Positions 53,211 through 61,739 of a stretch of 64,000 nucleotides of DNA are shown piece by piece (positions within the stretch are counted from its first letter, which is position 1; the number at the start of each line of letters is the position of its first letter). The DNA is from Bacteroidota bacterium. Its GTDB lineage: Bacteria; Bacteroidota; Bacteroidia; UBA8524. Location of the stretch: the NCBI GenBank assembly GCA_006226545.1, contig SBGR01000025.1, positions 1 to 64,000 on the forward strand, written 5' to 3'. The notes beneath the pieces are model-generated. The model was given only the letters and a program-made list of their open reading frames with translations. It made no database searches and was not told the DNA's origin. The position numbers and the translations under genes were made by a program.

Positions 53211-53230
53211 AGCCAGGCCATGGCCTGGCT
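53211..53230. repeat. Perfect 20-bp palindrome
   Basis: AGCCAGGCCATGGCCTGGCT is its own reverse complement. It is GC-rich in an AT-rich intergenic stretch. Role unknown. Confidence 0.7.
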
Positions 53231-53395
53231 ATGGCTAATAAAGAGAATAAAGTGAGGAGTAAGGTTGAGGATTGAGAGTTTAAGTAAAGTTCAGCATAGC
53301 GTAATATTAGATCAATTGAGTAAATAGTATAAAGGCGCTTTGTCAGTTATTTCTCTCGCGTTTTTTTTGATATTTATCTCACTTAGTATCGAGCC

Positions 53396-53749
53396 ATGAT
53401 TTATTCATTCAGAGACATGGACGTTTGGAAAGAGGCCTTTGATTTAGCCATATTAGTTCATGAACATTCAAGTGACTTTCCAATTTCTGAACAATTTGCG
53501 CTAAGTAGCCAATTGCGACGAGCGGCAGTGAGTACCTTTTCTAATATTGCAGAAGGATACGGACGTCCTAGTAGTAAGGAAAAGATAAGGTACTATCAGA
53601 TTGCCAGAGCCTCAATGTACGAGCTAGAGGCTCAATTGGAATATGCCCAAAGGGTGAGCTATTTAAGAGTTGAAGATTATTCCATATTGGAGGAACGAAT
53701 AAAGAAATGGTAACATGGAATCAATAAGCTCTTGAAAGCCCTCCGCTAA
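53396..53749 (+). pseudogene. Four-helix-bundle (S23-type) protein gene with in-frame TAA
   Basis: The product begins MIYSFRDMDVWKEAFDLAILVHEHSS and carries RRAAVSTFSNIAEGYGRPS and YYQIARASMYELEAQLEYA, marks of the 23S-rRNA-intervening-sequence four-helix protein family (about 118 residues). Translation stops at TAA 53711-53713 after 105 residues, yet the same frame continues HGINKLLKALR to a second TAA at 53747-53749, giving the usual 117 residues. The last helix is thus probably lost. Family members are cytoplasmic and of unclear function. Confidence 0.75.
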
Positions 53750-53769
53750 TTACTCAAATCTCACATTTT

Positions 53770-53801
53770 GTCTTATTCCTCAGCCTTACTCCTCATTACT
53801 C
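53770..53801. repeat. Pyrimidine-rich simple repeat next to the rplT terminator
   Basis: TCTTATTCCTCA / CTTACTCCTCATTACTC units, same family as at 31-70. Confidence 0.6.
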
Positions 53802-53834
53802 AAAAAAAAATCCCGATCTCTTTCGAAATCGGGA
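53802..53834 (-). terminator. Rho-independent terminator of thrS-infC-rpmI-rplT
   Basis: Minus strand stem CCCGAT / ATCGGG extended by TTTCGAAAGA-type loop pairing, followed by T9 (A-run 53802-53810), 23 nt after the rplT stop. Confidence 0.9.
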
Positions 53835-53856
53835 CTTACAAGATCTGAATGAAATA

Positions 53857-54201
53857 TTATTTCAAAGACTGCAATACAGCTTTGAAAGCTTCCGGATGGT
53901 TCATGGCTAAGTCAGCCAAAACCTTACGGTTCATTTCGATTCCATTGTCTTTTAATTTACCCATCAAAACAGAGTAGCTCATACCTTCCATTCTGGCTCC
54001 GGCGTTGATACGCTGAATCCAAAGTGCACGGAAGTGACGTTTTTTAGCTTTACGGTCGCGGTAAGCGTACTGCAAGCCTTTTTCTACTGCGTTTTTCGCG
54101 ATGGTCCAAACGTTTTTGCGTGCTCCAAAATAGCCCTTGGCCATTTTGAGGACCTTTTTTCTTCTCCTACGAGAAGCTACGTGGTTTACTGATCTTGGCA
54201 T
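53857..54201 (-). CDS. rplT: 50S ribosomal protein L20
   Basis: 114-aa L20, normal length. [24 protein letters not shown] and the [22 protein letters not shown] block are diagnostic. It helps large-subunit assembly and, in other bacteria, regulates its own operon by binding the leader. Last gene of thrS-infC-rpmI-rplT; a strong terminator follows. Confidence 0.98.
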   Translation of the reverse strand: MPRSVNHVASRRRRKKVLKMAKGYFGARKNVWTIAKNAVEKGLQYAYRDRKAKKRHFRALWIQRINAGARMEGMSYSVLMGKLKDNGIEMNRKVLADLAMNHPEAFKAVLQSLK

Positions 54202-54277
54202 TGTATGTTAATTTTCGTCAGTGCGCCTCACTATTGCAGAGGGCTTTGTTGCAGCCTGACAAGGTTAAACAGAAAGA

Positions 54278-54478
54278 TTATTTTCCAATTGTCAAAAGAC
54301 GCTTCACATTGCTCATATCCGTCTCATGTACATAACCACCTTGAGTCAGATTTCTTTTCTGCTTAGTGGTTTTTTTCGTGAGGATATGGTTTTTGAACGC
54401 GTGATTCATCTTTACTTTACCGGAAGAGAGTACTTTAAATCTCTTTTTAGCTCCGGAGTTCGTTTTCATTTTAGGCAT
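54278..54478 (-). CDS. rpmI: 50S ribosomal protein L35
   Basis: 66-aa L35 with [22 protein letters not shown] and [14 protein letters not shown]. Sits 32 nt after infC and 76 nt before rplT in the conserved order. Confidence 0.98.
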   Translation of the reverse strand: MPKMKTNSGAKKRFKVLSSGKVKMNHAFKNHILTKKTTKQKRNLTQGGYVHETDMSNVKRLLTIGK

Positions 54479-54510
54479 ATCTCTATACTTTACTTCTAGC
54501 GTTAATACGT

Positions 54511-55053
54511 TTATTTCTTTCCTTTTGGTGCCAGCATCATAATCATCTTTTTACCTTCCATTTTCGGCATCTGCTCTACTTTAGCAATCTCCGAAAGTTT
54601 CTCAGCAAACTGGAGTAGCAATACTTCGCCACGTTCCTTGTATATGATACTTCTTCCTTTATAGAACACGTAAGCTCTAACTTTTGAGCCCTCTTCGAGG
54701 AATTTCTCAGCATGTTTCAGCTTGAATTCCACGTCGTGTTCATCTGTATTAGGGCCAAATCGAATTTCTTTCACCACCGTTTTCACGGCTTTGGCCTTCA
54801 TTTCTTTTTCTTTCTTCTTCTTTTCGTAAAGAAACTTACCGTAGTCAGTTATTTTACAAACAGGAGGGTTTGCCGAAGGTGAAATTTCTACCAGGTCCAA
54901 TTCTTGTTCCTGGGCCATTTTCAATGCCACTTCCAGAGAGAAAACTCCCTGTTCAATGTTTTCACCTACTAGGCGTACTTCGCGGGCTCTGATCCGGTCA
55001 TTAATCCGATGTTCCGGTTCCCTTCTTAAAGGTTTTCTAGGCCTATTGTTCAC
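54511..55053 (-). CDS. infC: Translation initiation factor IF-3
   Basis: 180-aa IF-3. N-terminal domain [22 protein letters not shown] and [31 protein letters not shown]-terminal domain from [17 protein letters not shown]. It prevents premature joining of subunits and checks the start codon. Start is GTG 55053 ([13 protein letters not shown]); unusual starts are typical for infC, which in other bacteria uses them for self-control. 12 nt from thrS. Confidence 0.97.
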   Translation of the reverse strand: MNNRPRKPLRREPEHRINDRIRAREVRLVGENIEQGVFSLEVALKMAQEQELDLVEISPSANPPVCKITDYGKFLYEKKKKEKEMKAKAVKTVVKEIRFGPNTDEHDVEFKLKHAEKFLEEGSKVRAYVFYKGRSIIYKERGEVLLLQFAEKLSEIAKVEQMPKMEGKKMIMMLAPKGKK

Positions 55054-55065
55054 TCGAGAGTTGAT

Positions 55066-57003
55066 TTAGTTCCTTTCTTTTAACTCGTTAAAAAATGCTA
55101 CAAAATCCTCCAGTTTCATGGCCCCTTTGTCACCCTCTTTGTGCACACGCACAGAAACCGTCGAATCTTTTTCTTCATTCTCGCCAACAATCAACATAAT
55201 CGGTATTTTCTTTACCTCGTTGTCGCGGATTTTTCGCCCTATGGACTCCGCTCTATCGTCGACAAGGCCGCGAATATCGTAATTATTGAGATATTTTAAA
55301 ACGTTTCGGGCATAATTTTCATATTTCTCGCTGATAGGCAAGACTGCAACTTGCTCAGGGCTCAGCCATAGCGGAAACTCACCTGCACAGTGTTCTGTAA
55401 GGATAGCGAAGAATCGTTCGAGCGAGCCAAATGGTGCGCGGTGAATCATCACCGGACGGTGTTTCTGGTTATCGCTACCGGTATACTCCAATTCAAATCG
55501 CTCAGGTAAATTATAATCCACCTGGATGGTACCCAATTGCCAGCTTCTACCTAATGCATCCTTCACCATAAAGTCGAGCTTCGGACCATAGAATGCCGCT
55601 TCTCCGTATTCTGTAATGGTAGGCATGCCTTTTTCGGCAGTCGCTTCGATGATGGCGCTTTCTGCTTTTTCCCAGTTCTCTTCGCTACCGATATACTTGC
55701 TGCGGTCTTCTTTGTCGCGCAAGGAAATCTGAGCCGTATAGTCTTCAAAGCCTAAGCTTTTGAATACCGTCAATACCAAATCAATTACGTTTAAGAATTC
55801 TTCCTTCACCTGATCCGGTCTGCAGAAGATATGCGCATCGTCTTGGGTAAATCCTCTTACACGGGCCAATCCATTCAACTCACCCGATTGCTCATAGCGG
55901 TATACGGTACCGAACTCTGCCAAACGCAAAGGAAGGTCTTTGTAAGAGCGAGGCTTGAACTTGTAAATCTCGCAGTGGTGCGGACAGTTCATTGGCTTGA
56001 GCATAAACTCTTCGCCTTCGTTTGGAGTGGTAATAGGACGGAAAGAGTCCTTCGCGTATTTCTCGTAGTGACCACTGGTCACGTACAAGTCTTTTTTACC
56101 AATATGCGGTGTTACTACTTGTTCGTAGCCACGGTCCATTTGCGACTTCTGCATGAAGTTCGCTAGACGCTCACGTATCATGGTTCCTTTCGGTAACCAC
56201 AAAGGAAGTCCGCCACCTACTTTTTCTGAGAAGGTGAACAGCTCCAATTCTCTACCCAACTTGCGGTGATCGCGTTTTTTCGCTTCTTCCAACAAGGTGA
56301 GGTATTCTTTCAATTCTTTGTCTTTTGGGAAGGTGATGGCATACAAGCGGGTAAGCTGCTTACGGTTTTCATCGCCTCTCCAGTAGGCGCCTGCAGTACT
56401 TAGAATTTTAACCGCTTTGATACCACCAGTATTCGGGATATGCGGTCCGCGGCACAAATCGGTAAAGTTACCTTGCGAATAGAAGGTGATTTTTCCATCT
56501 TCTAAATCCTGCAATAACTCCACTTTGTATTCGTCGCCTTTTTCTTCAAAGTACTTCAACGCATCGGCTTTGCTTATTTCCTTACGCTCGAACTCCACAT
56601 TGCGGCGAGCCAGCTCGATCATTTTCTTCTCGATCTGTTCAAAGTCTTCGCTTGAAAGTTTGCTATCACCTAAGTCTACGTCGTAGTAAAAGCCATTTTC
56701 AATGGGAGGTCCAATACCGAATTTCACACCCGGGTAGATTTCTTCCAAAGCCTCCGCCAATAAGTGGGCAGAAGAGTGCCAGAATGTCGATTTTCCTTCT
56801 TTGTCGTTCCAGGTCAGCAAGCGCACCGTTGCATCCGTCGTAATCGGACGCGTGGCATCCCATACTTCGCCGTTTACTACTGCTGACAATACATTGCGGG
56901 CCAGGCCTTCACTGATGCTCCTGGCAATGTCCATGCTCGAAGAACCACTTGGGTACTCACGCACAGATCCGTCCGGAAGGGTAATATTTATTTGTTCTGA
57001 CAT
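55066..57003 (-). CDS. thrS: Threonyl-tRNA synthetase
   Basis: 645-aa class II synthetase. TGS domain ([17 protein letters not shown]), the editing domain with [11 protein letters not shown], the catalytic core with [27 protein letters not shown] and the anticodon-binding C-terminal domain are in normal order. ATG 57003 ([13 protein letters not shown]) is preferred over a start at 57015; a near-consensus box TAAACTTG ends 9 nt upstream. First gene of the translation operon. Confidence 0.97.
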   Translation of the reverse strand: MSEQINITLPDGSVREYPSGSSSMDIARSISEGLARNVLSAVVNGEVWDATRPITTDATVRLLTWNDKEGKSTFWHSSAHLLAEALEEIYPGVKFGIGPPIENGFYYDVDLGDSKLSSEDFEQIEKKMIELARRNVEFERKEISKADALKYFEEKGDEYKVELLQDLEDGKITFYSQGNFTDLCRGPHIPNTGGIKAVKILSTAGAYWRGDENRKQLTRLYAITFPKDKELKEYLTLLEEAKKRDHRKLGRELELFTFSEKVGGGLPLWLPKGTMIRERLANFMQKSQMDRGYEQVVTPHIGKKDLYVTSGHYEKYAKDSFRPITTPNEGEEFMLKPMNCPHHCEIYKFKPRSYKDLPLRLAEFGTVYRYEQSGELNGLARVRGFTQDDAHIFCRPDQVKEEFLNVIDLVLTVFKSLGFEDYTAQISLRDKEDRSKYIGSEENWEKAESAIIEATAEKGMPTITEYGEAAFYGPKLDFMVKDALGRSWQLGTIQVDYNLPERFELEYTGSDNQKHRPVMIHRAPFGSLERFFAILTEHCAGEFPLWLSPEQVAVLPISEKYENYARNVLKYLNNYDIRGLVDDRAESIGRKIRDNEVKKIPIMLIVGENEEKDSTVSVRVHKEGDKGAMKLEDFVAFFNELKERN

Positions 57004-57012
57004 AAAGGACTG

Positions 57013-57020
57013 CAAGTTTA
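57013..57020 (-). promoter_or_regulatory. Near-consensus -7 box (TAAACTTG) before thrS
   Basis: One mismatch to TAnnTTTG, 9 nt before the thrS ATG. Upstream, 57021-57170 is without clear features except a CCAAATTCCAAA fragment of the minisatellite family near 57132. Confidence 0.3.
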
Positions 57021-57174
57021 GCGAATTGCAGCCGATTTTAGGGAGCGGATGGAGGGGCTTGGGAATAAAATTCTAAATTTTAAGCGAAGCACAGGGCCGG
57101 TCATGATTTTTAAAGTACCAATGGTCAAAGGCCAAATTCCAAATGAGTGATTCAAGCACTAGGTTCACTGGACT

Positions 57175-57210
57175 GGAAGTCCGGTGCCGCCATAGGAGGG
57201 CTCTCGTAAC
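57175..57210 (+). repeat. 36-bp direct repeat flanking the VapBC module, copy 1
   Basis: GGAAGTCCGGTGCCGCCATA... , 34 of 36 bases identical to 57922-57957. Together with upstream bases it forms the hairpin CACTGGACT / AGTCCGGTG. Similar sequence CGCCAACTCG(C/A)AACCAA follows both copies. Confidence 0.8.
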
Positions 57211-57261
57211 ACGCCAACTCGCAACCAATCATGTGTTCGATCTAGATTGCCATAATTCCCA

Positions 57262-57269
57262 TATATTTG
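57262..57269 (+). promoter_or_regulatory. TAnnTTTG -7 box (TATATTTG)
   Basis: 21 nt before the antitoxin ATG at 57291. Confidence 0.45.
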
Positions 57270-57290
57270 ATAGGATAATTGGCTATAACG

Positions 57291-57455
57291 ATGGTACTAG
57301 TTGTGAAGAAGGGCGCCTCGCTCAAATCAATTGAGGAAGGCATAAAAAAACTCAAATCAAAAAAAGCATTCAATGCCCAAAAGCATAATGGGGTTATTCA
57401 ACTAACTGATTCACCCTTAGAAATTCAGCAGAAACATAGAGATGAGTGGAAATAG
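57291..57455 (+). CDS. VapB-like antitoxin
   Basis: 54-aa protein MVLVVKKGASLKSIEEGIKK... with a closing HNGVIQLTDSPLEIQQKHR-DEWK, the form seen in Bacteroidota antitoxins that precede PIN-domain toxins. It ends at TAG 57453-57455, right before the PIN reading frame. Short but protein-like, with a promoter box upstream. Confidence 0.78.
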   Translation: MVLVVKKGASLKSIEEGIKKLKSKKAFNAQKHNGVIQLTDSPLEIQQKHRDEWK

Positions 57456-57818
57456 AATTTTATAGATACCAACATTGCACTTTATCTGCTGGGCAAGGAT
57501 GAAACCTTAGCAGACCTCTTAAATGGACGCGACGTCTATATCTCGTTTGTGACCGAACTTGAATTACTAGGATTCAAAGACTTATCAAACACAGATAGAA
57601 AAAGGCTAGAGCTTTTTGTCTCGGACTGCATTGTAATTGATATTAATGCAGAGATAAAACGTAACGTTATCAGTTTGAGGGCGGCATATTCTATTAAGCT
57701 TCCAGACGCCATTATTGCAAGCACATCTCTCTATTTAGGACTTCCATTGCTCACGGCTGATAAGGGATTCCAGAAGATAGAAGAGTTAGCTTTGATTATT
57801 TATGAGGTGAATTCTTGA
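57456..57818 (+). pseudogene. VapC-like PIN-domain toxin without start codon
   Basis: The frame right after the antitoxin stop reads NFIDTNIALYLLGKDE, then FVTELELLGFKDL, KLPDAIIASTSLYLGLPLLTADKGFQ, with the PIN acidic residues (Asp of FIDTN, Glu of TELE, Asp of LPDAI, Asp of TADKG). But no ATG, GTG or TTG stands before FIDTN: the bases read AAATAGAATTTT where AAATGAATTTT would give the usual overlapping stop/start (TGA/ATG). A one-base insertion explains this. The first usable start, GTG 57549, lies after the first catalytic Asp, so the toxin is probably dead. Confidence 0.78.
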
Positions 57819-57921
57819 AGGGTTCATAAAGAACCTGAAATTGACAGTTATAGTTTTATTTACCTATTCGCAACTATCCCTATGCCTTGCTCTCACTGGT
57901 CCCGAAGTAAACTAATCGGGA

Positions 57922-57957
57922 GGAAGTCCAGTGCCGCCATAGGAGGGCTCTCGCAAC
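57922..57957 (+). repeat. 36-bp direct repeat flanking the VapBC module, copy 2
   Basis: 747 bp from copy 1. Here the upstream arm is part of a longer nested hairpin (CACTGG ... CCAGTG outside, TCCCGA ... TCGGGA inside). An 11-nt insertion precedes the shared CGCCAACTCG tail. Confidence 0.8.
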
Positions 57958-58006
57958 TCGACAACCCGCCAACTCGAAACCAACCCGAAACTTTTTTTTC
58001 AATCCG

Positions 58007-58035
58007 GAGGTAGGGTAGCTCAATTGTAAGGTGTC
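58007..58035 (+). promoter_or_regulatory. ECF-sigma promoter candidate (GAGGTAGGG-N15-GTGTC), fecI copy
   Basis: GAGGTAGGG at 58007-58015 and GTGTC at 58031-58035, separated by 15 nt. The same pair with the same gap precedes the TonB receptor at 62716-62744. It lies 54 nt before the fecI ATG, with a TATATTTG box (58073-58080) closer in, so the gene may have two promoters. Confidence 0.65.
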
Positions 58036-58072
58036 AAATTTGAAATCGATCTGTTGCAAGCGGTTCGTTTGG

Positions 58073-58080
58073 TATATTTG
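58073..58080 (+). promoter_or_regulatory. TAnnTTTG -7 box (TATATTTG)
   Basis: Ends 9 nt before the fecI-like ATG at 58090. Confidence 0.5.
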
Positions 58081-58089
58081 CGCCGTTCC

Positions 58090-58677
58090 ATGACAACGCA
58101 AGTAGATATACCTGAGTTTGAAAAAATCAGAACTGGCGATATCCGGGCCTATGAGGCATTATTCCGGAAATATTACCAGGCACTGGTGAATTACGGGTTT
58201 GGCTTGCTGAAAGACCGAGAAGAAGCAGAAGAGATGGTACAGCAGGTATTTGTCAATGTGTGGAACAAACGCGAGGAAATTGCGATTCAAAGCAGCGTGC
58301 AGGCTTACCTGTATCGTGCAGTGAATAACCTCTGCATGAACCGCATCCGCCACCTCAAGGTGAAAGATGCGCACCGCAGCGAAGTGGAGTATACCGCCTC
58401 CCGCAGCTACGAACACAGTGCTCAAGTACTCATCTCTAAAGAACTCACCAAAAAAATTCAGGCTTCGGTAGGCGCGCTTCCGGAAAAATGCCGCGAGGTT
58501 TTTGAAATGAGTCGCTTTGAAGGTTTGTCGTATGCCGAAATAGCCCAAACTTTGGGGGTATCGGTTAAAGCCGTGGAGAAACACATGAGCAAGGCGCTCA
58601 AAACCTTAAGACAGGATTTGGCTGAATACCTGCCTTTGATTTTGCTGTACCTCGGCCAAGATTGGTGGAAAGGATGA
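58090..58677 (+). CDS. FecI-type ECF sigma factor
   Basis: 195-aa sigma-70 family protein: region 2 (YEALFRKYYQALVNYGFGLLKD, EEAEEMVQQVFVNVWNKR) and region 4 (LPEKCREVFEMSRFEGLSYAEIAQTLGVSVKAVEKHMSKALKTLR). It is paired with a FecR-type anti-sigma gene through a 4-nt overlap. It would drive genes for uptake by the neighbouring TonB receptor. ATG 58090 is chosen; an upstream TTG reading to 58054 crosses the promoter box. Confidence 0.94.
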   Translation: MTTQVDIPEFEKIRTGDIRAYEALFRKYYQALVNYGFGLLKDREEAEEMVQQVFVNVWNKREEIAIQSSVQAYLYRAVNNLCMNRIRHLKVKDAHRSEVEYTASRSYEHSAQVLISKELTKKIQASVGALPEKCREVFEMSRFEGLSYAEIAQTLGVSVKAVEKHMSKALKTLRQDLAEYLPLILLYLGQDWWKG

Positions 58678-59681
58678 TGGAAGTACCGGAACATATCGAA
58701 CTCCTGATTGCCTCATACCTTAACAATGAGGCCAGTGCTGAAGAGATTCAGGCATTGCAGGAGTGGCGTGCCCATTCTTCTGAAAACGAGCAGTACTTCC
58801 TCGACCTTGAATTTGTTCACCAAATTACTTCTAGCGTTCCACAGCATTTTGAAGTGGATGTGGATGAAGCGTGGAAGAAGGTTGAAGCTGAGGTTAAGGC
58901 TAAGGCTGAGGCTAAGGCTGAGGTTAAGGTTGAGGTTAAGCCTAAGCAGTTCTTCCTTTTCAGTTCAGGGATGCTGAGGGCAGCGGTTCTGACACTTTTA
59001 GCCGGCTTAGGATTTATCGCTTATTGGTACAGTCAGCAATCGGATGCCGGCTATGAATTGGTTGCGGATGCAGAAGTGATTCAAACGGAATTACCGGATC
59101 AAACAGCTGTAGTCCTAGAGAAAGGTGCGCGTATCACGGCCATGGAAATTGAAAATGAAAGAGCCTATTCGCTAAAAGGTGAGGCTTATTTCGAAATACA
59201 CCCGGATACCAAACCGTTTGTACTGTATACCGATGCCTTGCGTATTCGCGATATCGGTACGGCCTTCCGCGTCAAAGCACCTGAAAACAATGATACCATC
59301 TGGGTAGAAGTGAAAGAAGGAATTGTACAGCTGGAGAAAGAGGGCAATACCAACCTCGAAATCAAAGCAGGCGAATCGGCGTATTACCTGAAATCGGTAG
59401 GTAGCTTCACTAAAAAAGAAGCGATGACCAAAGAACAAACACGGGCTTCCTTCCAATTTATTGAAAGCAAGATGGCAGACGTGGTAGCTCAATTGGAACA
59501 ACAATTTGGTGTTCATGTGGAGTTGGAGAACGCCGCTTTAGCCAACTGTGAAATCAGTGTGGAGTTTGAACAAGAGCAACTGATTCCGATTTTGGAAATC
59601 ATCAGCATCACGCTCAACCTGGATTACGAAGAAACAGACAAAGGATACCGAATACTGGGAACAGCTTGCACAGTGGATTAA
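58674..59681 (+). CDS. FecR-type anti-sigma/signal transducer
   Basis: 335-aa protein: N-terminal sigma-binding domain (EHIELLIASYLNNEASAEE..., DLEFVHQITS, DVDEAWKKVEAE), a charged repeat linker (residues about 70-91), one membrane helix (MLRAAVLTLLAGLGFIAYW near 98-117) and a periplasmic FecR domain (LPDQTAVVLEKGARI, DTKPFVLYTDALRIRDIGTAFRV) with a C-terminal STN-like region (LEQQFGVHVELENAAL). It holds the sigma factor until the TonB receptor signals. ATG 58674 overlaps the fecI stop (ATGA); ATG 58677 is an alternative. Confidence 0.92.
   Translation: MMEVPEHIELLIASYLNNEASAEEIQALQEWRAHSSENEQYFLDLEFVHQITSSVPQHFEVDVDEAWKKVEAEVKAKAEAKAEVKVEVKPKQFFLFSSGMLRAAVLTLLAGLGFIAYWYSQQSDAGYELVADAEVIQTELPDQTAVVLEKGARITAMEIENERAYSLKGEAYFEIHPDTKPFVLYTDALRIRDIGTAFRVKAPENNDTIWVEVKEGIVQLEKEGNTNLEIKAGESAYYLKSVGSFTKKEAMTKEQTRASFQFIESKMADVVAQLEQQFGVHVELENAALANCEISVEFEQEQLIPILEIISITLNLDYEETDKGYRILGTACTVD
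58881..58946 (+). repeat. In-frame hexamer repeat in fecR
   Basis: Eleven hexamers of type G(T/C)T(A/G)AG encode alternating Val/Ala and Glu/Lys (VE AE VK AK AE AK AE VK VE VK PK) between the sigma-binding domain and the membrane helix. Adding or losing one hexamer keeps the frame and changes linker length by two residues. Confidence 0.85.
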
Positions 59682-59709
59682 TCCACAGATCGGTCTTAAG
59701 AAGACCACT

Positions 59710-61590
59710 ATGAAAAAGAGTACATTATTTTTTCTTTTACTGAGCATTTGTGCACTGGCTGCCTGGGCCGGTACACACGCCAATATGCCGCCACTAGAGC
59801 GTTCCGTTAGCTTGAACGCCGAAGACCTCCCTTTAGGGCAAGCTTTGCAAGAAATAGAGAAGAAAGCCGACATGCATTTCTCCTATAATCCGCAGCAGAT
59901 CGATGCCCAAAAAACCGTGACCGGGAAATACGAAAAACGTAGCGTTCGCTGGATTTTAGATGATATCTTCCAAGGTAAAGTCAAGTATAAAACCAAAGGC
60001 GACTACGTTATACTTCAAGAACGCAAGCAGCCCAAACAAAAGGAAAATGAACCGCCTCGTTCCCTCCGAATAAGCGGTTATGTATTGGATGCAGCCAATG
60101 CCGAAAAGATTGCGGATGTCAGCTTGTTTGATACTATTTCCTTCCACTCAACCAACAGCAACCAACACGGCCATTTTGAGTTTGTGCTCCACCCGGAAAC
60201 ACAACATATCGCTCTGTTTGTGCAAAAAGCAGGATACCAAGACACCACCATCTACCTGGAAAGGGCAGCCTTTAAACTGCTGTTGATCACCTTAAATCCT
60301 TTGCCTAAGTCCGATACCACAGCTGCCGACAGCACTATGCAATTGGTGCCGGTTGATAGTGGTTTGGTGGCTCAAACTGATACTGCGGCAAAAACCGATA
60401 ACTGGTTCGATTTAAACCTCAAAGAAGAGTCGGCTAAGGCCATCGCTAAGATAAAGGAGCTACTCAACCGCGATATCAGGCTCAACTCCAATAACGTAAA
60501 AGATACCTTCACAAGGAAAAGTCAGGTTTCACTGATTCCGGGCATTTCCACCAACCGCTCCATGGGGCCATCCATTCGAAACGATTATTCCTTTAATATT
60601 TTAGGAGGCTATACCGGAGGTACCAATGTGGTAGAGGTTGGCGGTTTGTTTAATATCGATAAAGGTGATGTGAACGGGGCCCAGATTGCAGGACTCTTTA
60701 ATGTAGTGGAAAGCAAAGTACAGGGGGTTCAGATCGGGGGACTCTTCAACAGCACCAAAGGCAAGGTGCAGGGGGTGCAGATTGCCGGCCTGGTTAACTC
60801 CACCGGTGGCGAAGTGCAGGGTAGCCAGATTTCGGGCCTAGTAGGCAGCAACCACGGTTTAGATGGCATACAAGTTTCCGGATTGCTGAGCAGCAGTTCC
60901 AATAAAGCGAATGGAATTCAGATTTCGGGGTTAATTGGCAAAGCCGATACCTTAAACGGACTTCAAGTATCCGGTTTGGTGAGCAGAGCCGATAGACTCA
61001 ATGGTATTCAGGTTGGAGGATTGGTAAACAGTGCTCGTGTGGTGAAAGGGATGCAGATCGGTTTATTGAATTTTAGCGATTCCTTGGATGGCTTAGCGAT
61101 AGGCTTGTTCACCTTCAGCAAATACGGATACCATAAACTGGAGTTTGGGATGGATGAAGTTTTTCCGGCAAGAGTATCTTTTAGAACTGGGGGCAGACTC
61201 TTTCATAATATTTTCAGCTATAGCCGCGATTGGCGTGGTGAACGCAACGGACTCTGGAGCTTCGGCTACGGCTTAGGCACCTCTTTTAAGCTAGCGAAAT
61301 GGTTATCGCTTGATTTAGATGCCACGGCCTACCACCTGGATCACGGCCGCGTTGATCAATATTGGAGTGAACTCGGACAATTTTATGTAGGCTTTGATGT
61401 GCACTTCGCTAAAAAATTCTCCTTGGCCTTTGGCCCAACCTTCAATACCTATTTTGTAGATAGATTCCACCCGAACTACAGCGAACAATTGAGTCAGCTG
61501 CGTCCAAATTATTTATTTCAAAACGACATAGGCAGCGATATTCAGAACTTTGGCTGGTTTGGAGCTAGGGTAGCGCTGAGGTTCTTTTAG
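59710..61590 (+). CDS. STN-domain protein with LA_2272-type surface repeats
   Basis: 626-aa exported protein. Signal peptide (to about residue 20), secretin/TonB N-terminal STN domain (LPLGQALQEIEKKADMHFSYN, KRSVRWILDDIFQGKVKYK), a carboxypeptidase-regulatory-like beta domain (SGYVLDAANAEKIADVSLFD) and then about ten QI(G/A/S)GL(F/V/L)N-type repeats of 18-19 residues (about 307-465), followed by a beta-barrel-like end (LSLDLDATAYHLDHG, FGARVALRFF-like). It follows fecI-fecR on the same strand and probably belongs to that signalling unit. Function unknown; likely outer membrane. Confidence 0.85.
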   Translation: MKKSTLFFLLLSICALAAWAGTHANMPPLERSVSLNAEDLPLGQALQEIEKKADMHFSYNPQQIDAQKTVTGKYEKRSVRWILDDIFQGKVKYKTKGDYVILQERKQPKQKENEPPRSLRISGYVLDAANAEKIADVSLFDTISFHSTNSNQHGHFEFVLHPETQHIALFVQKAGYQDTTIYLERAAFKLLLITLNPLPKSDTTAADSTMQLVPVDSGLVAQTDTAAKTDNWFDLNLKEESAKAIAKIKELLNRDIRLNSNNVKDTFTRKSQVSLIPGISTNRSMGPSIRNDYSFNILGGYTGGTNVVEVGGLFNIDKGDVNGAQIAGLFNVVESKVQGVQIGGLFNSTKGKVQGVQIAGLVNSTGGEVQGSQISGLVGSNHGLDGIQVSGLLSSSSNKANGIQISGLIGKADTLNGLQVSGLVSRADRLNGIQVGGLVNSARVVKGMQIGLLNFSDSLDGLAIGLFTFSKYGYHKLEFGMDEVFPARVSFRTGGRLFHNIFSYSRDWRGERNGLWSFGYGLGTSFKLAKWLSLDLDATAYHLDHGRVDQYWSELGQFYVGFDVHFAKKFSLAFGPTFNTYFVDRFHPNYSEQLSQLRPNYLFQNDIGSDIQNFGWFGARVALRFF

Positions 61591-61739
61591 CTTTTTGCAA
61601 GGATACCTAATGATTGGTTTTGTTTGACTTTATAAAAACGATATATAGGTATGGAATATGAAGAATTTAATTTATAAACTATGAAGCCTAAGCATGCTGC
61701 CAAAGCTTCATAGTTTGCTGATTTAATAAACCTTAGATT

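Noticed and set aside
57143-57334. Plus-strand open frame upstream of the VapB-like gene
   Set aside because: Runs through the 36-bp repeat and a promoter box; the VapB frame fits the family better.
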